Shown here piece after piece: positions 44,866-56,166 of a DNA stretch of 64,000 nt. Numbering within the stretch: the stretch's first letter is position 1; every line of letters starts with the position of its first letter. A program made the translations under genes and the position numbers. The notes under the pieces were generated by a model. It did no database searches. It was not told where the DNA came from and saw nothing but the letters and a program-made list of their open reading frames with translations. Location: the NCBI RefSeq assembly GCF_024600715.1, contig NZ_CP102332.1:4898001-4962000 (forward strand), written 5' to 3'. This DNA is from Streptomyces changanensis (GTDB lineage Bacteria; Actinomycetota; Actinomycetes; Streptomycetales; Streptomycetaceae).

Positions 44866-45327
44866 TCAGATGTCGATGACGCGGTAGGCGATGGTGTAGA
44901 CGCCGCCGGACCCCTCCAACGAGCGGTACTGGGTCTCGGCGCCCGCCTCGCTGCCGGTGACGAGCGTCGAGCCCAGCTTGTCGTCGCCGCTCGTCGTGTC
45001 GTCGTCCCACAGCGTCATGGTGCGGGCCTGCTGCTTGCCGAGGACGAGGGCGGCGTTGCCGTTCCCGTCGGTCATCGACCGCACGTAACCCGGGCCCATC
45101 GTCTGGTACTTGAGGCTCCCGGGCCACACCTTGACGGCGTTGCCGTTGGCGTCGGTGACCTTCAGGTAGGCCTCGTCGTGATCGCCCTCGCTCTGCTGGT
45201 GGCAGGTCAGCTGCAGCAGCTCGATGCGGACGTACTCGATCGGCTCGGCCTGTGCGGTCCCGGCGAAGCCGGCGACGCCGGCGAGCGAGACGAGAGCGGC
45301 CGCGGCCACTCGAACGATTCCACGCAT
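44866..45327 (-). CDS. Small secreted protein of unknown function
   Basis: Exported protein of 153 residues with a clear Sec signal ([17 protein letters not shown] ending in GTAQA, cleavage near residue 26) and a 127-residue mature part. The mature region starts [20 protein letters not shown] and is rich in Asp, Gly and Thr, which suggests a small beta-fold. It contains a single cysteine and no enzyme motif that I know. ATG 45327 has ggaggggg about 8 bases upstream. It is convergent with the acyl-CoA dehydrogenase and follows the IclR gene on the same strand. Confidence 0.8.
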   Translation of the reverse strand: MRGIVRVAAAALVSLAGVAGFAGTAQAEPIEYVRIELLQLTCHQQSEGDHDEAYLKVTDANGNAVKVWPGSLKYQTMGPGYVRSMTDGNGNAALVLGKQQARTMTLWDDDTTSGDDKLGSTLVTGSEAGAETQYRSLEGSGGVYTIAYRVIDI

Positions 45328-45467
45328 GGTCGGTTCCCCCTCCGGTGTGGTGGCCCCGCGTCGTCCCGCGGGGCCCGTGCCTTCCCCCGGCACACCTCCA
45401 CCCTGCCCGCCGCCACCGCCCCGGCTCCACGCGCGTTCCACTCAGCGGAACGCGGCCGGACGCGCCC

Positions 45468-46142
45468 TCACGGCCGCACCTCGACGCCCGACCGGACCAG
45501 CGCACGGGTGACGGCGGCGGCCGCCTCGGCGACCCGGCCCGCCACCACCTCCAGCCGCTGACCCGCCTCGACCATCGCGGCCACCGCCCCCACCACGGTC
45601 CCCGCCGGGGACCGCACCGGCAGCGCGGCGCAGCAGACCCCCGCCACCACCTCCTCCCGGTCCAGGACGGCGCCGCCACGCACCGGGCCGCGCAACGCCT
45701 TGCCCAGCGCCGTGTCCAGCGCGAACGCCCCGCCGTCACGGACCGGCACGATCGGCTCCACCCGGCCGGGGACCGAACACACCGTCAGGGCCCGGTCCTC
45801 ACGCAGCACCGACAGCAGCACGCTGCCTCCCGTGGCGGCCCGCAGCCGGTGCAACGGCAGGCGCCCCGCCGCCCGCAGCCCCGGGTGCGGCTGCCACGCC
45901 TGGCCGAGCCGGTAGAGCTGGGCGCCCAGCCGGTAGCGCAGACCGCGGCGCTCCACGGCCTGAAGGGCCACCAGCTGCTCCAGCAACCGGTGCGCCGTGC
46001 TCTTCGGCAGGCCGCACGCGACCGCCAGCTCGGTCACCCCCGCCTCGCCGCCGTGCTGCCGCAGGGCCTCCAGCAGGGCGAACGCCCCCTCCAGCACCCC
46101 GCGGCCCCCGCCCGTCGCCCCCGCGCGTACGGCTGTCTCCAT
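45468..46142 (-). CDS. IclR-family transcriptional regulator
   Basis: Regulator of 224 residues with an N-terminal winged HTH (about residues 16-62; [20 protein letters not shown]) and a C-terminal IclR effector domain ([11 protein letters not shown] near 145, then [20 protein letters not shown]). It is slightly shorter than the usual 250 residues. IclR proteins usually regulate neighbouring catabolic genes; here the flanking genes are a secreted protein and a broken aroA, so no target is evident. ATG 46142 has a run of G upstream. Confidence 0.85.
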   Translation of the reverse strand: METAVRAGATGGGRGVLEGAFALLEALRQHGGEAGVTELAVACGLPKSTAHRLLEQLVALQAVERRGLRYRLGAQLYRLGQAWQPHPGLRAAGRLPLHRLRAATGGSVLLSVLREDRALTVCSVPGRVEPIVPVRDGGAFALDTALGKALRGPVRGGAVLDREEVVAGVCCAALPVRSPAGTVVGAVAAMVEAGQRLEVVAGRVAEAAAAVTRALVRSGVEVRP

Positions 46143-46257
46143 GGCATCCCCCCGGATGGCGTGACCCGGCCGCGTCCCCCGAACAGCCGCGCGGCCCCGG
46201 CCCTGGTGTCCGCGGACATGGTCCCCGGACCGGCGCGCCGAGTGAAGCGGTTCCGAC

Positions 46258-46773
46258 GTGTCGCCCCGCACCACATGCGCGGGGACACGGACGCGGCGCC
46301 CCCGCGCGGCGCCCCCGCGCGGCGCCCCCGCGCGGCGCCTCCCACCCGGCGCCGACCACGCCGCCCTCGCGCCCTTCGCCGACGGCCCGGTCCGCATCGA
46401 GGACGTCGCCGACACCCGCGTCAACGAGTGCGACCGCCTCGACGTCCGGGCGGAGAACCTCCGGCGCCTGGGTGTCACCGCCACCACCGGCCCCGACCGG
46501 CTGGAGGTCCGCCCCGGCACCCCGCGGCCGGCGCGGACCGCCACCCACGGCGACCACCGCAGGGTGATGTCCTTCGCCGTCACCGCGCTGCGCACCCCGG
46601 GCGTCGACTTCGACGACCCGGGCTGCGTGCGCAAGACGTTCCCCGGATTCCACGAGGCGTTCGCCCGGTTCCGCGACGCCGGGGAGGGCACCGCCCGGGG
46701 TGCCGGGGAGGGCACCGCCCCGGACGCCACCCGCGACGTGGCGCGGGACGGAGCGCGGGACGGAGCGGAGTGA
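46258..46773 (+). pseudogene. aroA (fragment): Remnant of an EPSP synthase (3-phosphoshikimate 1-carboxyvinyltransferase)
   Basis: The frame contains only the C-terminal part of an AroA-like protein, coded by about 46348-46677. [20 protein letters not shown] matches the family segment with the conserved K/N-E-(T/C)-[20 protein letters not shown] matches the catalytic DHRMAM region, with RRV for RMA. The end [18 protein letters not shown] matches the family C-terminus. Some 300 upstream residues are missing, and the preceding frame is a 13-bp tandem repeat and low-complexity Arg/Pro sequence. The tail after 46677 is repetitive ([13 protein letters not shown]). It is a truncated gene, probably non-functional. 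Confidence 0.75.
46292..46339. repeat. 13-bp tandem repeat, 3.7 copies
   Basis: cgcggcgcccccg is repeated head-to-tail at 46292, 46305 and 46318, with a partial copy to 46339. It ends nine bases before the first recognisable AroA codon, so it sits at the apparent deletion point. The period equals that of the unrelated array at 22642. Confidence 0.85.
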
Positions 46774-46841
46774 GACCCTCCGGGGGATCCCGCCGGGGGA
46801 CCCGGTCAAACGCCGGGGCGGATGCGGCAAGAATGGGGGGC

Positions 46842-48101
46842 ATGAGCGACAGTCCAGCACCCCTCGCCGACCCGCACATCGCCTTCGATCCGACCGAAGG
46901 CCGCCGGGACGTCGTCGTCCTCGGCTCCACGGGGTCCATCGGTACCCAGGCCATCGACCTGGCCCTGCGCAACCCCGACCGGTTCCGCGTGACCGCGCTG
47001 TCCGCCGCGGGCGGCAGGGTCGGCCTCCTCGCCGAGCAGGCGCACCGGCTGCGGGTCCGCACGGTGGCCGTGGCCCGCGAGGACGCGGTCCCGGCGCTGA
47101 GGGAGGCGCTGCGGGCGCTGTACGGCTCCGAGCCGCTGCCGGAGGTCGTCGCGGGGCCGGACGCCGCCACCCAGCTCGCGGCCTTTGACTGCCACACCGT
47201 GCTCAACGGCATCACCGGCTCCATCGGCCTGGCGCCGACGCTCGCCGCGCTCCGGGCGGGCCGCACCCTGGCCCTCGCGAACAAGGAGTCCCTCATCGTC
47301 GGCGGCCCGCTGGTGAAGGCCCTCGCGAAGCCGGGCCAGATCATCCCGGTCGACTCCGAGCACGCCGCGCTCTTCCAGGCGCTGGCCGCCGGTACCCGCG
47401 CGGACGTCCGCAAGCTCGTCGTCACCGCCTCCGGGGGCCCCTTCCGCGGCCGCACCCGCGCCGAGCTGGCCGGCGTCACCCGCGACGACGCGCTGGCCCA
47501 CCCCACCTGGGCGATGGGACCGGTCATCACGGTCAACAGCGCCACGCTCGTCAACAAGGGCCTGGAGGTCATCGAGGCCCACCTGCTCTACGACATCCCC
47601 TTCGACCGCATCGAGGTCGTCGTCCACCCCCAGTCGTACGTGCACTCGATGGTGGAGTTCACCGACGGCTCCACCCTCGCCCAGGCCACGCCGCCCGACA
47701 TGCGCGGCCCCATCGCGATCGGCCTCGGCTGGCCCCAGCGCGTCCCCGACGCGGCCCCCGCCTTCGACTGGTCCACGGCGTCCACCTGGGAGTTCTTCCC
47801 GCTGGACACCGAGGCGTTCCCGTCCGTCGGCCTCGCCCGGCACGTCGGCGAGCTCGGCGGCACCGCCCCGGCCGTCTTCAACGCCGCCAACGAGGAGTGC
47901 GTCGACGCATTCCTCACCGGCCGGCTCCCCTTCACCGGCATCATGGACACGGTCACCGAGGTCGTCGCCGAGCACGGCACACCCGCCACGGGAACCCCGC
48001 TGACGGTCACGGACGTCCTGGAAGCGGAGACGTGGGCCCGAGCGAGGGCCCGGGAACTGGCGGCGAAGGCCGCCGGGACGACGGTGGAGGTCGGCGCATG
48101 A
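46842..48101 (+). CDS. dxr: 1-deoxy-D-xylulose 5-phosphate reductoisomerase
   Basis: Enzyme of 419 residues that converts DXP to 2-C-methyl-D-erythritol 4-phosphate in the MEP isoprenoid pathway. It has the NADPH-binding [18 protein letters not shown] at residue 22, [24 protein letters not shown] with the metal ligands, and the TASGGPFRG and [20 protein letters not shown] motifs. ATG 46842 gives [12 protein letters not shown]; an ATG three codons upstream is also possible, and neither RBS is ideal. It overlaps the site-2 protease gene by four bases (ATGA), and ispG follows, as usual in Streptomyces. It is also called ispC. Confidence 0.95.
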   Translation: MSDSPAPLADPHIAFDPTEGRRDVVVLGSTGSIGTQAIDLALRNPDRFRVTALSAAGGRVGLLAEQAHRLRVRTVAVAREDAVPALREALRALYGSEPLPEVVAGPDAATQLAAFDCHTVLNGITGSIGLAPTLAALRAGRTLALANKESLIVGGPLVKALAKPGQIIPVDSEHAALFQALAAGTRADVRKLVVTASGGPFRGRTRAELAGVTRDDALAHPTWAMGPVITVNSATLVNKGLEVIEAHLLYDIPFDRIEVVVHPQSYVHSMVEFTDGSTLAQATPPDMRGPIAIGLGWPQRVPDAAPAFDWSTASTWEFFPLDTEAFPSVGLARHVGELGGTAPAVFNAANEECVDAFLTGRLPFTGIMDTVTEVVAEHGTPATGTPLTVTDVLEAETWARARARELAAKAAGTTVEVGA

Positions 48102-49399
48102 CGGTTCTTCTCACGGTCCTCGGCATCGTGCTGTTCGCCGTGGGGCTGCTGTTCTCCATCGCCTGGCACGAGCTCGGTCACCTCTCCACGGCCAAGCTGT
48201 TCGGCATCCGCGTGCCCCAGTACATGGTCGGCTTCGGCCCCACCCTGTGGTCGCGGAGCAAGGGCGAGACGGAGTACGGCATCAAGGCCATCCCGATGGG
48301 CGGCTACATCCGCATGATCGGGATGTTCCCGCCCGGCGCGGACGGCCGCGTCGAGGCCCGCTCGACCTCCCCGTGGCGCGGCATGATCGAGGACGCCCGC
48401 TCGGCGGCGTACGAGGAGCTGCGCCCCGGCGACGAGGACCGGCTCTTCTACACGCGCAAGCCGTGGAAGCGCGTCATCGTCATGTTCGCCGGCCCGTTCA
48501 TGAACCTCGTCCTCGCCGTCGCGATCTTCCTCGGCGTCGCCATGTCCTTCGGCTTCGCGACCCAGACCACCGAGGTCGCCGGCGTGCAGAAGTGCGTCAT
48601 CGCCCAGAGCGAGGAGCGCGACACCTGCGCCTCCGGCGACCGGCCCTCCCCGGCCCACGCCGCCGGGCTGCGCGAGGGCGACCGCATCGTCGCCTTCGAC
48701 GGCGAGCCCGTCGCCGACTGGGCCGAGCTCTCCGCCCGCATCCGCGACACCATCGGCCCCGCCACCGTCACCGTGGAGCGCGACGGGCAGCGGCTGGACC
48801 TGCACCCCACGCTCGAGAAGAACCTCGTGGTGCGCAAGGACGCCGACGGCGAGGCCGTCCCCGGCCAGTACGTCGCCGCCGGCTACCTCGGCTTCGCCGC
48901 CAAGACGGAGATCGTCCCGCTCGGCTTCGGCGAGTCCGTGGACCGCATGGGCGACATGATCGAGGACGGCGTCCACGCCGTGATCGCGCTCCCCGGCAAG
49001 ATCCCCGACCTGTGGAACGCGACGTTCGGCGACGGCGAGCGCAAGGCCGACTCCCCGGTCGGCATCGTGGGCGCCGCCCGCATCAGCGGCGAGGTGATGA
49101 ACCTCGACGTGCCGACGCAGAACATCGTCGCGTCCTTCCTGCTGGTGCTGGCGACCTTCAACCTCTCGCTGTTCCTCTTCAACATGCTGCCCCTGCTTCC
49201 CCTGGACGGCGGGCACATCGCCGGCGCCCTGTGGGAGTCCGTGCGCCGCCACGTCGCGCGGGTCTTCCGGCGCCCCGACCCGGGCCCGTTCGACGTCGCG
49301 AAGCTCATGCCGGTCGCGTACGTCGTCGCCGGCGTCTTCATCTGCTTCACGGTGCTCGTGCTGCTCGCCGACATCGTGAACCCGGTGAAGATCTCCTAG
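48098..49399 (+). CDS. rseP: Site-2 membrane metalloprotease (RseP/Rip1-like)
   Basis: Intramembrane zinc protease of 433 residues. The first helix holds HELGH ([16 protein letters not shown], near residue 24). A PDZ domain (about 190-270; [20 protein letters not shown]) follows, and the last helices carry the LPLDGGHI motif, the third zinc ligand. Such proteases cut anti-sigma factors or other membrane proteins. ATG 48098 overlaps the dxr stop and has ggtggagg upstream. The dxr-protease-ispG order is conserved in actinobacteria, although the protease is not part of the MEP pathway. Confidence 0.93.
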   Translation: MTVLLTVLGIVLFAVGLLFSIAWHELGHLSTAKLFGIRVPQYMVGFGPTLWSRSKGETEYGIKAIPMGGYIRMIGMFPPGADGRVEARSTSPWRGMIEDARSAAYEELRPGDEDRLFYTRKPWKRVIVMFAGPFMNLVLAVAIFLGVAMSFGFATQTTEVAGVQKCVIAQSEERDTCASGDRPSPAHAAGLREGDRIVAFDGEPVADWAELSARIRDTIGPATVTVERDGQRLDLHPTLEKNLVVRKDADGEAVPGQYVAAGYLGFAAKTEIVPLGFGESVDRMGDMIEDGVHAVIALPGKIPDLWNATFGDGERKADSPVGIVGAARISGEVMNLDVPTQNIVASFLLVLATFNLSLFLFNMLPLLPLDGGHIAGALWESVRRHVARVFRRPDPGPFDVAKLMPVAYVVAGVFICFTVLVLLADIVNPVKIS

Positions 49400-49679
49400 G
49401 GGGTGCCTCGCCCGGTCGGACCGGACCGGGGCGCGTGGCGGGCGCCACGAGCCCGACCGGATCGGCAGGGCACCTCCTGAGGCACCCCGCCGGGTGTCCG
49501 GCCGTCGACGGACGGCCGGACGGCGGGTGTACGGCCGGGCGTGGGGGCGCGCCCGGCCGCTCGCCGCCCGGAGGCGCGCCCCGCCGCGATGTGCTGGCGG
49601 CAGTACGCCACCTGTAATCTCGAAGCCCTGGAGCCCGCCGATACGGGACCTCGATCCACACCTTGGGGTTGCACAGCAG

Positions 49680-50834
<1,155 letters not shown>

Positions 50835-50848
50835 CCCCCGCCGCCCTC

Positions 50849-50905
50849 GGCCCGGACCCTCACGGTCCGGGCCACCCCTGGTCCGGGCCGTCTTCGGCCC
50901 GGACC
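50849..50905 (+). terminator. Tandem terminator hairpins after ispG
   Basis: Two adjacent stems share the same 10-bp arm. The first is 50849-50858 with 50864-50873 (loop 5). The second is 50880-50890 with 50895-50905 (11 bp, loop tctt). Because the arms are nearly identical (ggcccggacc/ggtccgggcc), alternative pairings are possible. They end the dxr-rseP-ispG transcripts. Confidence 0.75.
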
Positions 50906-50963
50906 GTCCACGGTCCGAGCCGCCGCCCACGGTCCCGGGGCACCGTCCCGGGCGGGCACGGCG

Positions 50964-51053
50964 GCCGGGAGGCGGGCCCGCGCGGGGCAACCGGCCCGCG
51001 GCCCGCGCGAGGGCAGCCGGGACGCGGGTCCGCGCGGGGCGTCACCGGCCCGC
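50964..51053. repeat. Imperfect direct repeat in the ispG-GNAT gap
   Basis: A 36-38-base unit starting gccgggaggcgggcccgcgc and ending ccggcccgc (50964-50999) recurs as 51016-51053 with a few changes. The rest of the gap 50835-51161 holds the ispG terminators and the promoter of the next gene. I see no gene. Confidence 0.6.
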
Positions 51054-51161
51054 CGACGTCCCCCGGAGGGCCGCCGGCATTCCCCCGCCCGCGGGCCCGT
51101 TACGGCGCCGGAGCGCCGGGTACAGTGCGGTGACCGACAGACCCACTGGTGAGGCCCCCTC

Positions 51162-52007
51162 GTGTTGACGCACACCACCACCCGGGTCCTCGAGCCCGGG
51201 GACCTCGGCGCCGCGCTCGCCGTCCTGGAGAGCGACCCGGTCGCCAACGCGTTCGTCACCGCCCGCGTCCAGGCCGCCGGCCTCGACCCGTGGCGCCTCG
51301 GCGGCGAGATGTGGGGCTGGTACTCCGAGGGACGGTTGCGCTCCCTGTGCTACGCCGGCGCCAACCTCGTCCCCATCTGCGCCACCCCCGAGGCCGTCCG
51401 CGCCTTCGCCGACCGCGCCCGCCGCTCCGGGCGGCGCTGCTCCTCGATCGTCGGGCCCGCGGAGGCCACCGCCGAGCTGTGGCGGCTGCTCGAACCCAGC
51501 TGGGGCCCCGCACGAGACGTGCGCCCGCGTCAGCCGCTCATGGTCACCGAGCGGCCCGCCCCGGACGTCGAGCCCGACCCGCTGGTCCGCCGCGTCCGCA
51601 GGGACGAGATGGACCTGATCATGCCGGCCTGCGTGGCGATGTTCACCGAGGAGGTCGGCGTCTCGCCCATGGCCGGGGACGGCGGACTGCTCTACCAGGC
51701 GCGCGTCGCCGAACTGGTCGCCTCCGGCCGCTCCTTCGCCCGCTTCGAGGACGGCCGCGTCGTCTTCAAGGCCGAGATCGGCGCGGCCACGCCCCGCGCC
51801 TGCCAGATCCAGGGCGTGTGGGTCGACCCCGAGTACCGCGGTCGCGGCCTGTCCGAGATCGGCATGGCGGCCGTCCTGCGCCACGCCCTCGCCGACGTCG
51901 CCCCCGTCGTCAGCCTGTACGTCAACGACTACAACGCCCCCGCCCGCGCCGCCTACCGCCGGGTCGGCTTCCGCGAGGTGGGCGCGTTCATGAGCGTGCT
52001 CTTCTGA
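51162..52007 (+). CDS. GNAT N-acetyltransferase with N-terminal DUF4081 domain
   Basis: Acetyltransferase of 281 residues. The N-terminal third (about 1-130; VLESDPVANAFVTARV, GEMWGWYSEGRLRSLCYAGA) is the DUF4081-type domain found in actinobacterial acetyltransferases. The C-terminal GNAT domain carries the acetyl-CoA-binding GVWVDPEYRGRGLSEIGMAA and the final YVNDYNAPARAAYRRVGFRE. The substrate is unknown. GTG 51162 is taken because the next in-frame starts would cut the first strand. It is followed by a second GNAT gene after 74 bases. Confidence 0.85.
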   Translation: MLTHTTTRVLEPGDLGAALAVLESDPVANAFVTARVQAAGLDPWRLGGEMWGWYSEGRLRSLCYAGANLVPICATPEAVRAFADRARRSGRRCSSIVGPAEATAELWRLLEPSWGPARDVRPRQPLMVTERPAPDVEPDPLVRRVRRDEMDLIMPACVAMFTEEVGVSPMAGDGGLLYQARVAELVASGRSFARFEDGRVVFKAEIGAATPRACQIQGVWVDPEYRGRGLSEIGMAAVLRHALADVAPVVSLYVNDYNAPARAAYRRVGFREVGAFMSVLF

Positions 52008-52081
52008 CCGGACCGTCCCTCCCCACCGTGCCGTCTCGCGTGCGCTGTTCGGACGGCGGCCCGGCGACGTAGGGTTCGACC

Positions 52082-52621
52082 ATGGATGACGCCGTGGTGG
52101 TCGGACCGCTCGACCTCGTCGCACGGGTGGACGACGCGCTGGCCGTGCAGGCCGTCGCCTTCGGCCTGAGCGCGGGCGAGGTCGCCGTACGCCGCCACAT
52201 CGTGGTCCGGCACATGGCCTGCCGCGGCGCCCGCGCGTACGGCGCGACCACCCCGTCCGGCCGTCTCGTCGGCTTCGTGTACGGGATGCCCAACGACCGC
52301 GTCCACTGGTGGTCGACGGTCGTCCAGCCCTACCTGGTCCGCGAGGGCGGCGAGTCCTGGCTCGACGACGCCTTCGTCATCACCGAACTGCACGTCCACC
52401 CCGACTTCCAGGGCCGGGGCATCGGCACGGAGCTGATCACCACCATCACCGGTACGGCCGACGAGCCCCGCTCCCTCCTCTCCGCCATCGACGTCGAGAG
52501 CCCCGCCCGCCGGCTCTACCGCTCCCTGGGCTACACGGACCTGGCCCGCCAGGTCCACTTCCCCAGCGCGGCACGGCCGTACGCGGTGATGGGTGCCCGG
52601 CTGCCGCTGCGCCGGAGCTGA
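52082..52621 (+). CDS. GNAT N-acetyltransferase
   Basis: Single-domain acetyltransferase of 179 residues. The acetyl-CoA pyrophosphate loop reads LHVHPDFQGRGIGTELITTI, and the C-terminal SPARRLYRSLGYTDLARQVH is typical of the family. The N-terminus (VVVGPLDLVARVDDALAVQA) is a divergent first helix pair. The substrate is unknown. ATG 52082 begins MDDAVVVG. It lies between another GNAT gene and proS on the same strand; the relation to either is not evident. Confidence 0.85.
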   Translation: MDDAVVVGPLDLVARVDDALAVQAVAFGLSAGEVAVRRHIVVRHMACRGARAYGATTPSGRLVGFVYGMPNDRVHWWSTVVQPYLVREGGESWLDDAFVITELHVHPDFQGRGIGTELITTITGTADEPRSLLSAIDVESPARRLYRSLGYTDLARQVHFPSAARPYAVMGARLPLRRS

Positions 52622-52776
52622 GCGCGGCACTGGTCGCGCCGGTGCGGCGGGGGAGCGGCACGGCCCCGCCGGGGCCCGTGCGGACACGGCGTACCGGACC
52701 AACTGATTTCCGCCCGCCGGGGCCGCCCGGCTAACCTCCTGCCCATCACACTTTTGACCGCAGGAGAGAGTTCCCC

Positions 52777-54474
52777 ATGGCCCAGGTCCAGCGCATGTCC
52801 CGGTTGATGGTCAAGACACTGCGCGACGACCCGGCGGACGCCGAGACGCTCAGCCACAAGCTGCTCGTCCGCGCCGGCTACGTCCGCCGCAACGCCGCGG
52901 GCATCTGGTCCTGGCTGCCGCTGGGCAAGAAGGTCCTGGAGAACGTCGCCCGCGTCGTGCGCGAGGAGATGGACGCCATCGGCGCCCAGGAGGTCCTGCT
53001 GCCCGCGCTGCTGCCGAAGGAGCCGTACGAGGCGACCGGCCGCTGGGACGAGTACGGCGCGGAGCTGTTCCGCCTCCAGGACCGCAAGGGCGCCGACTAC
53101 CTCCTCGGCCCCACGCACGAGGAGATCTTCACCCAGCTGGTCAAGGACCAGTGCACGTCCTACAAGGACCTGCCGGTGATCCTCTACCAGATCCAGACGA
53201 AGTACCGCGACGAGGCCCGCCCGCGCTCGGGCATCCTGCGCGGCCGCGAGTTCCAGATGAAGGACTCGTACTCCTTCGACACCACCGACGAGGGCCTGGC
53301 CGAGTCCTACCGCCTGCACCGCGAGGCGTACGTGCGGATCTTCGAGCGCCTCGGCCTGCGGCACAAGATCGTCTCCGCGGTCTCCGGCGCCATGGGCGGC
53401 TCGGCGTCGGAGGAGTTCCTGGCCCCGGCCGCGGCGGGCGAGGACACCTTCGTCTACTGCCCGTCCTGTGACTACGCCGCCAACACCGAGGCCGTGACCT
53501 TCGCGGGTGGCGAGCCGGCCGACGGCTCGGCGCACGGCCCCGTCGAGGAGCTCGACACCCCGGACACGCCGACCATCGAGACCCTCGCCGAGCACCTCGG
53601 CGTGCCGGCGTCGGCGACGCTGAAGAACCTGCTGGTGAAGGTGGACGGCGAGATCGTGGCGGTGGGCGTGCCCGGCGACCGCGAGGTCGACCTCGGCAAG
53701 CTGGAGGACCACCTCGCCCCGGCCGTCGTCGAGATGGTCACCGCCGACGACTTCACGGGCCGCCCCGACCTGGTCCGCGGCTACGTCGGCCCGCAGGGCC
53801 TGGACAAGGTCCGGTACCTCGCCGACCCGCGCGTCGCCCCCGGCACGGCCTGGGTCACCGGCGCCAACAAGCCCGACACGCACGCGAGGAACGTCGTCGT
53901 CGGGCGGGACTTCGAGGTCGACCGGTACCTGGACGTCGTCGTGGTCGAGGACGGTGACCCCTGCCCGCAGTGCGGCGCCGGCCTGAGGCTGGACCGCGCC
54001 ATCGAGATCGGCCACATCTTCCAGCTCGGCCGCAAGTACACCGACGCCTTCCAGCTGGACGTCCTCGGCCAGAACGGCAAGCCGGTCCGCGTCACCATGG
54101 GCTCGTACGGCGTCGGGGTCTCCCGCGCGGTGGCGGCCCTCGCCGAGCAGACCGCCGACGACAAGGGCCTGTGCTGGCCCCGGGAGATCGCCCCGGCCGA
54201 CGTCCACGTCGTCGCCGCCGGCAAGGCCCTCCAGACGGAGCTGGCCCTGGAGGTCTCCGAGAAGCTCGGCGAGGCCGGGCTGCGCGTCCTCGTCGACGAC
54301 CGCGCCGGGGTGTCGCCGGGCGTGAAGTTCACCGACGCCGAGCTGTTGGGCGTGCCGCAGATCCTCGTCGCCGGCCGTCGCTCGGGCGAGGGCGTCGTCG
54401 AGCTCAAGGACCGCCGCACCGGTGAGCGCGAGGAGCTGACGGTCGAGGAGGCCCTGGCCCGCCTCACGGCCTGA
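52777..54474 (+). CDS. proS: Prolyl-tRNA synthetase (bacterial type, with editing domain)
   Basis: Class II aminoacyl-tRNA synthetase of 565 residues. It has motif 1 ([20 protein letters not shown]), motif 2 ([21 protein letters not shown], in two parts), the INS editing domain (about 225-380; [20 protein letters not shown] near its start) that clears Ala-tRNA-Pro, and motif 3 ([16 protein letters not shown]). The anticodon-binding domain is at the C-terminus. ATG 52777 has caggagag upstream. It is followed by a long perfect hairpin and a repeat field. Confidence 0.96.
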   Translation: MAQVQRMSRLMVKTLRDDPADAETLSHKLLVRAGYVRRNAAGIWSWLPLGKKVLENVARVVREEMDAIGAQEVLLPALLPKEPYEATGRWDEYGAELFRLQDRKGADYLLGPTHEEIFTQLVKDQCTSYKDLPVILYQIQTKYRDEARPRSGILRGREFQMKDSYSFDTTDEGLAESYRLHREAYVRIFERLGLRHKIVSAVSGAMGGSASEEFLAPAAAGEDTFVYCPSCDYAANTEAVTFAGGEPADGSAHGPVEELDTPDTPTIETLAEHLGVPASATLKNLLVKVDGEIVAVGVPGDREVDLGKLEDHLAPAVVEMVTADDFTGRPDLVRGYVGPQGLDKVRYLADPRVAPGTAWVTGANKPDTHARNVVVGRDFEVDRYLDVVVVEDGDPCPQCGAGLRLDRAIEIGHIFQLGRKYTDAFQLDVLGQNGKPVRVTMGSYGVGVSRAVAALAEQTADDKGLCWPREIAPADVHVVAAGKALQTELALEVSEKLGEAGLRVLVDDRAGVSPGVKFTDAELLGVPQILVAGRRSGEGVVELKDRRTGEREELTVEEALARLTA

Positions 54475-54530
54475 CCGCCCGCCCTCCCGGGCGGGTGGCC
54501 GTCCGCCGTCGCGGGCGCACGACACCCGAC

Positions 54531-54567
54531 CGCCGCCGCGCCGCCCCCGAGGGGCGGCGCGGCGGCG
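54531..54567. terminator. 17-bp perfect hairpin after proS
   Basis: cgccgccgcgccgcccc (54531-54547) is exactly complementary to 54551-54567 around a 3-nt loop. It lies 57 bases after the proS stop. A weaker stem (gcccgcc/ggcgggt) precedes it near 54478-54497. Confidence 0.75.
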
Positions 54568-54589
54568 GCGTCGTGTGGCCCGGCCCGAC

Positions 54590-54948
54590 CGACCGGCAGG
54601 GGGCGCGCGCCCGCCCGGCCCCGCGGTGCCTCCGTCGAGGCGCCCGCCCGCGAGGCGCGTCAGGGGCGCCCGCCGACCCCGTGATGCCCCCTTCGGAGGC
54701 ACCCGCCGACTACGGGTGCGACCCTCCGGCACGCTCCGGCACGCCCCGCCGCGCCCCGCCGCGCCCCGCGGCGGCGCCTTCGGAGAGCCGGCCAGCCCCG
54801 CGGTGCGGCCGTCCGAGGCGCCACGCCGACCCCGCCGTGATGCCTTCACAGACGCCGGCCGGCCCTGCCGAGTGCCCTCCGGCGTGCCCCGCCGCCCCCG
54901 CGGTCGGCGCCCTCGGAAGACACCCCGCCGGCCCCCTCCTGACGTGTG
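54590..54948. repeat. Degenerate GC-rich repeat field between proS and the SPFH gene
   Basis: The 474-bp gap 54475-54948 holds no convincing gene. Beyond the terminator it consists of decayed units such as gccgaccccgtgatgccccc (54674) and gccgaccccgccgtgatgcc (54826), and repeated gccccgccgcgccccgc. Units are about 45-60 bases with many changes. The style is like the field at 39829, but I found no long shared word between them. Confidence 0.55.
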
Positions 54949-56061
54949 TCAGAGGCACCCGGCCGTACCGGCGTCCTCGTCCCGGATCCGCAGGGGCGGC
55001 ACTGGGTGGGCGGGATGCGCCGCGTGCGTCGCGGGGGACTCGCGGTGGCCCTGGTCCGGCCGCCGCCCCAAGGGGTGGGCGGCGGACTCCCACCCGGCCG
55101 GGTCCAGCGCGGACGGCTCCCGCCCCGCCGGTCCCAGCGGCGACGGGGCGCGCTCGCCGCCACGCGCCTCGACGCCGTCCCGCGCCTCCGCGCCCCCGCC
55201 CCGCGCGGCAGCGACCTGCCCGTGGCCGTCGTCCCCGTCGGCCCCGTCCCGGCTCCCGTCGCCCCGGTCGCGTCCGTGCCTCCCGGTCTCGTACTCCGCC
55301 CGCTCGGCGGACCGCTCCAGGAACCGCAGCAGCTCCACCGGGATCGGCAGCACGAGGGTCGAGTTCTTCTCGGCCGCGACCGCCATGACCGTCTGCAGCA
55401 GCCTCAGCTGGAGCGCGGACGGCGTGTCGGCCATCTCGCGGGCCGCCTCCGACAGCTTCTTCGACGCCTGGAACTCGGCGTCCGCGTTGATCAACCGGGC
55501 CCGGCGCTCACGGTCGGCCTCCGCCTGCCGGGCCATGGAGCGCTTCATCGTCTCCGGCAGGGACACGTCCTTGATCTCCACCCGGTCGATGGTCACGCCC
55601 CACTCGACCGCCGGGCTGTCGATCATCAGTTCCAGTCCCTCGTTCAGCTTCTCGCGGTTGGAGAGCAGGTCGTCCAGCTCGCTCTTGCCGATGATCGAGC
55701 GCAGCGACGTCTGCGCGATCTGCGAGACCGCGAACCGGTAGTCCTCGACGCGGATGACGGCGTCGACCGGATCGACGACCTTGAAGTAGATCACCGCGTC
55801 GACCCGCACGGTGACGTTGTCCCGGGTGATGCCGTCCTGGGCGGGGACCGGCATCGTCACGATCTGCATGCTCACCTTCCGCATGCGGTCGACGAAGGGG
55901 ACGATCATCGTCAGCCCCGGGCCCCGCACCCGGCTGCGCAACCGCCCGAGCCGCAGGACGACGCCCTGCTCGTACTGTTTGACGACCCTGGCGGCGGCCG
56001 CGAGGTACGCCCCGCCGGCCGCGCCCGCCAGGATGACGGCGGTCAGTGCTTCCTCGACCAT
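54949..56061 (-). CDS. SPFH/stomatin-like membrane protein (slipin)
   Basis: Protein of 370 residues. One N-terminal helix (VEEALTAVILAGAAGGAYLA) precedes the SPFH/band 7 domain (about 25-240). Its segments include YEQGVVLRLGRLRSRVRGPG, the DGITRDNVTVRVDAVIYFKV region, and IDRVEIKDVSLPETMKRSMA with the AEADRERRARLINADAE helix. Family proteins oligomerise on membranes and often partner an NfeD protease, which is absent here. The C-terminal 110 residues are low-complexity Gly/Arg/Asp/Pro-rich and unlikely to be conserved. ATG 56061 follows agggggt. Confidence 0.88.
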   Translation of the reverse strand: MVEEALTAVILAGAAGGAYLAAAARVVKQYEQGVVLRLGRLRSRVRGPGLTMIVPFVDRMRKVSMQIVTMPVPAQDGITRDNVTVRVDAVIYFKVVDPVDAVIRVEDYRFAVSQIAQTSLRSIIGKSELDDLLSNREKLNEGLELMIDSPAVEWGVTIDRVEIKDVSLPETMKRSMARQAEADRERRARLINADAEFQASKKLSEAAREMADTPSALQLRLLQTVMAVAAEKNSTLVLPIPVELLRFLERSAERAEYETGRHGRDRGDGSRDGADGDDGHGQVAAARGGGAEARDGVEARGGERAPSPLGPAGREPSALDPAGWESAAHPLGRRPDQGHRESPATHAAHPAHPVPPLRIRDEDAGTAGCL

Positions 56062-56166
56062 GACGACCCCCTGTCGTCGGGTACGACCCGGATGGGCACG
56101 AGCAGATACGCCCATACTGCACCCAAACGGAGCAAAGGGGTCGGGGTCGGGTGTTACGGGGTCGGC

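Noticed and set aside
54495..55388. Plus-strand open frame after proS
   Set aside because: It runs through the terminator stem and decayed repeats, has Arg/Pro-biased composition, and overlaps the well-supported SPFH gene on the other strand.
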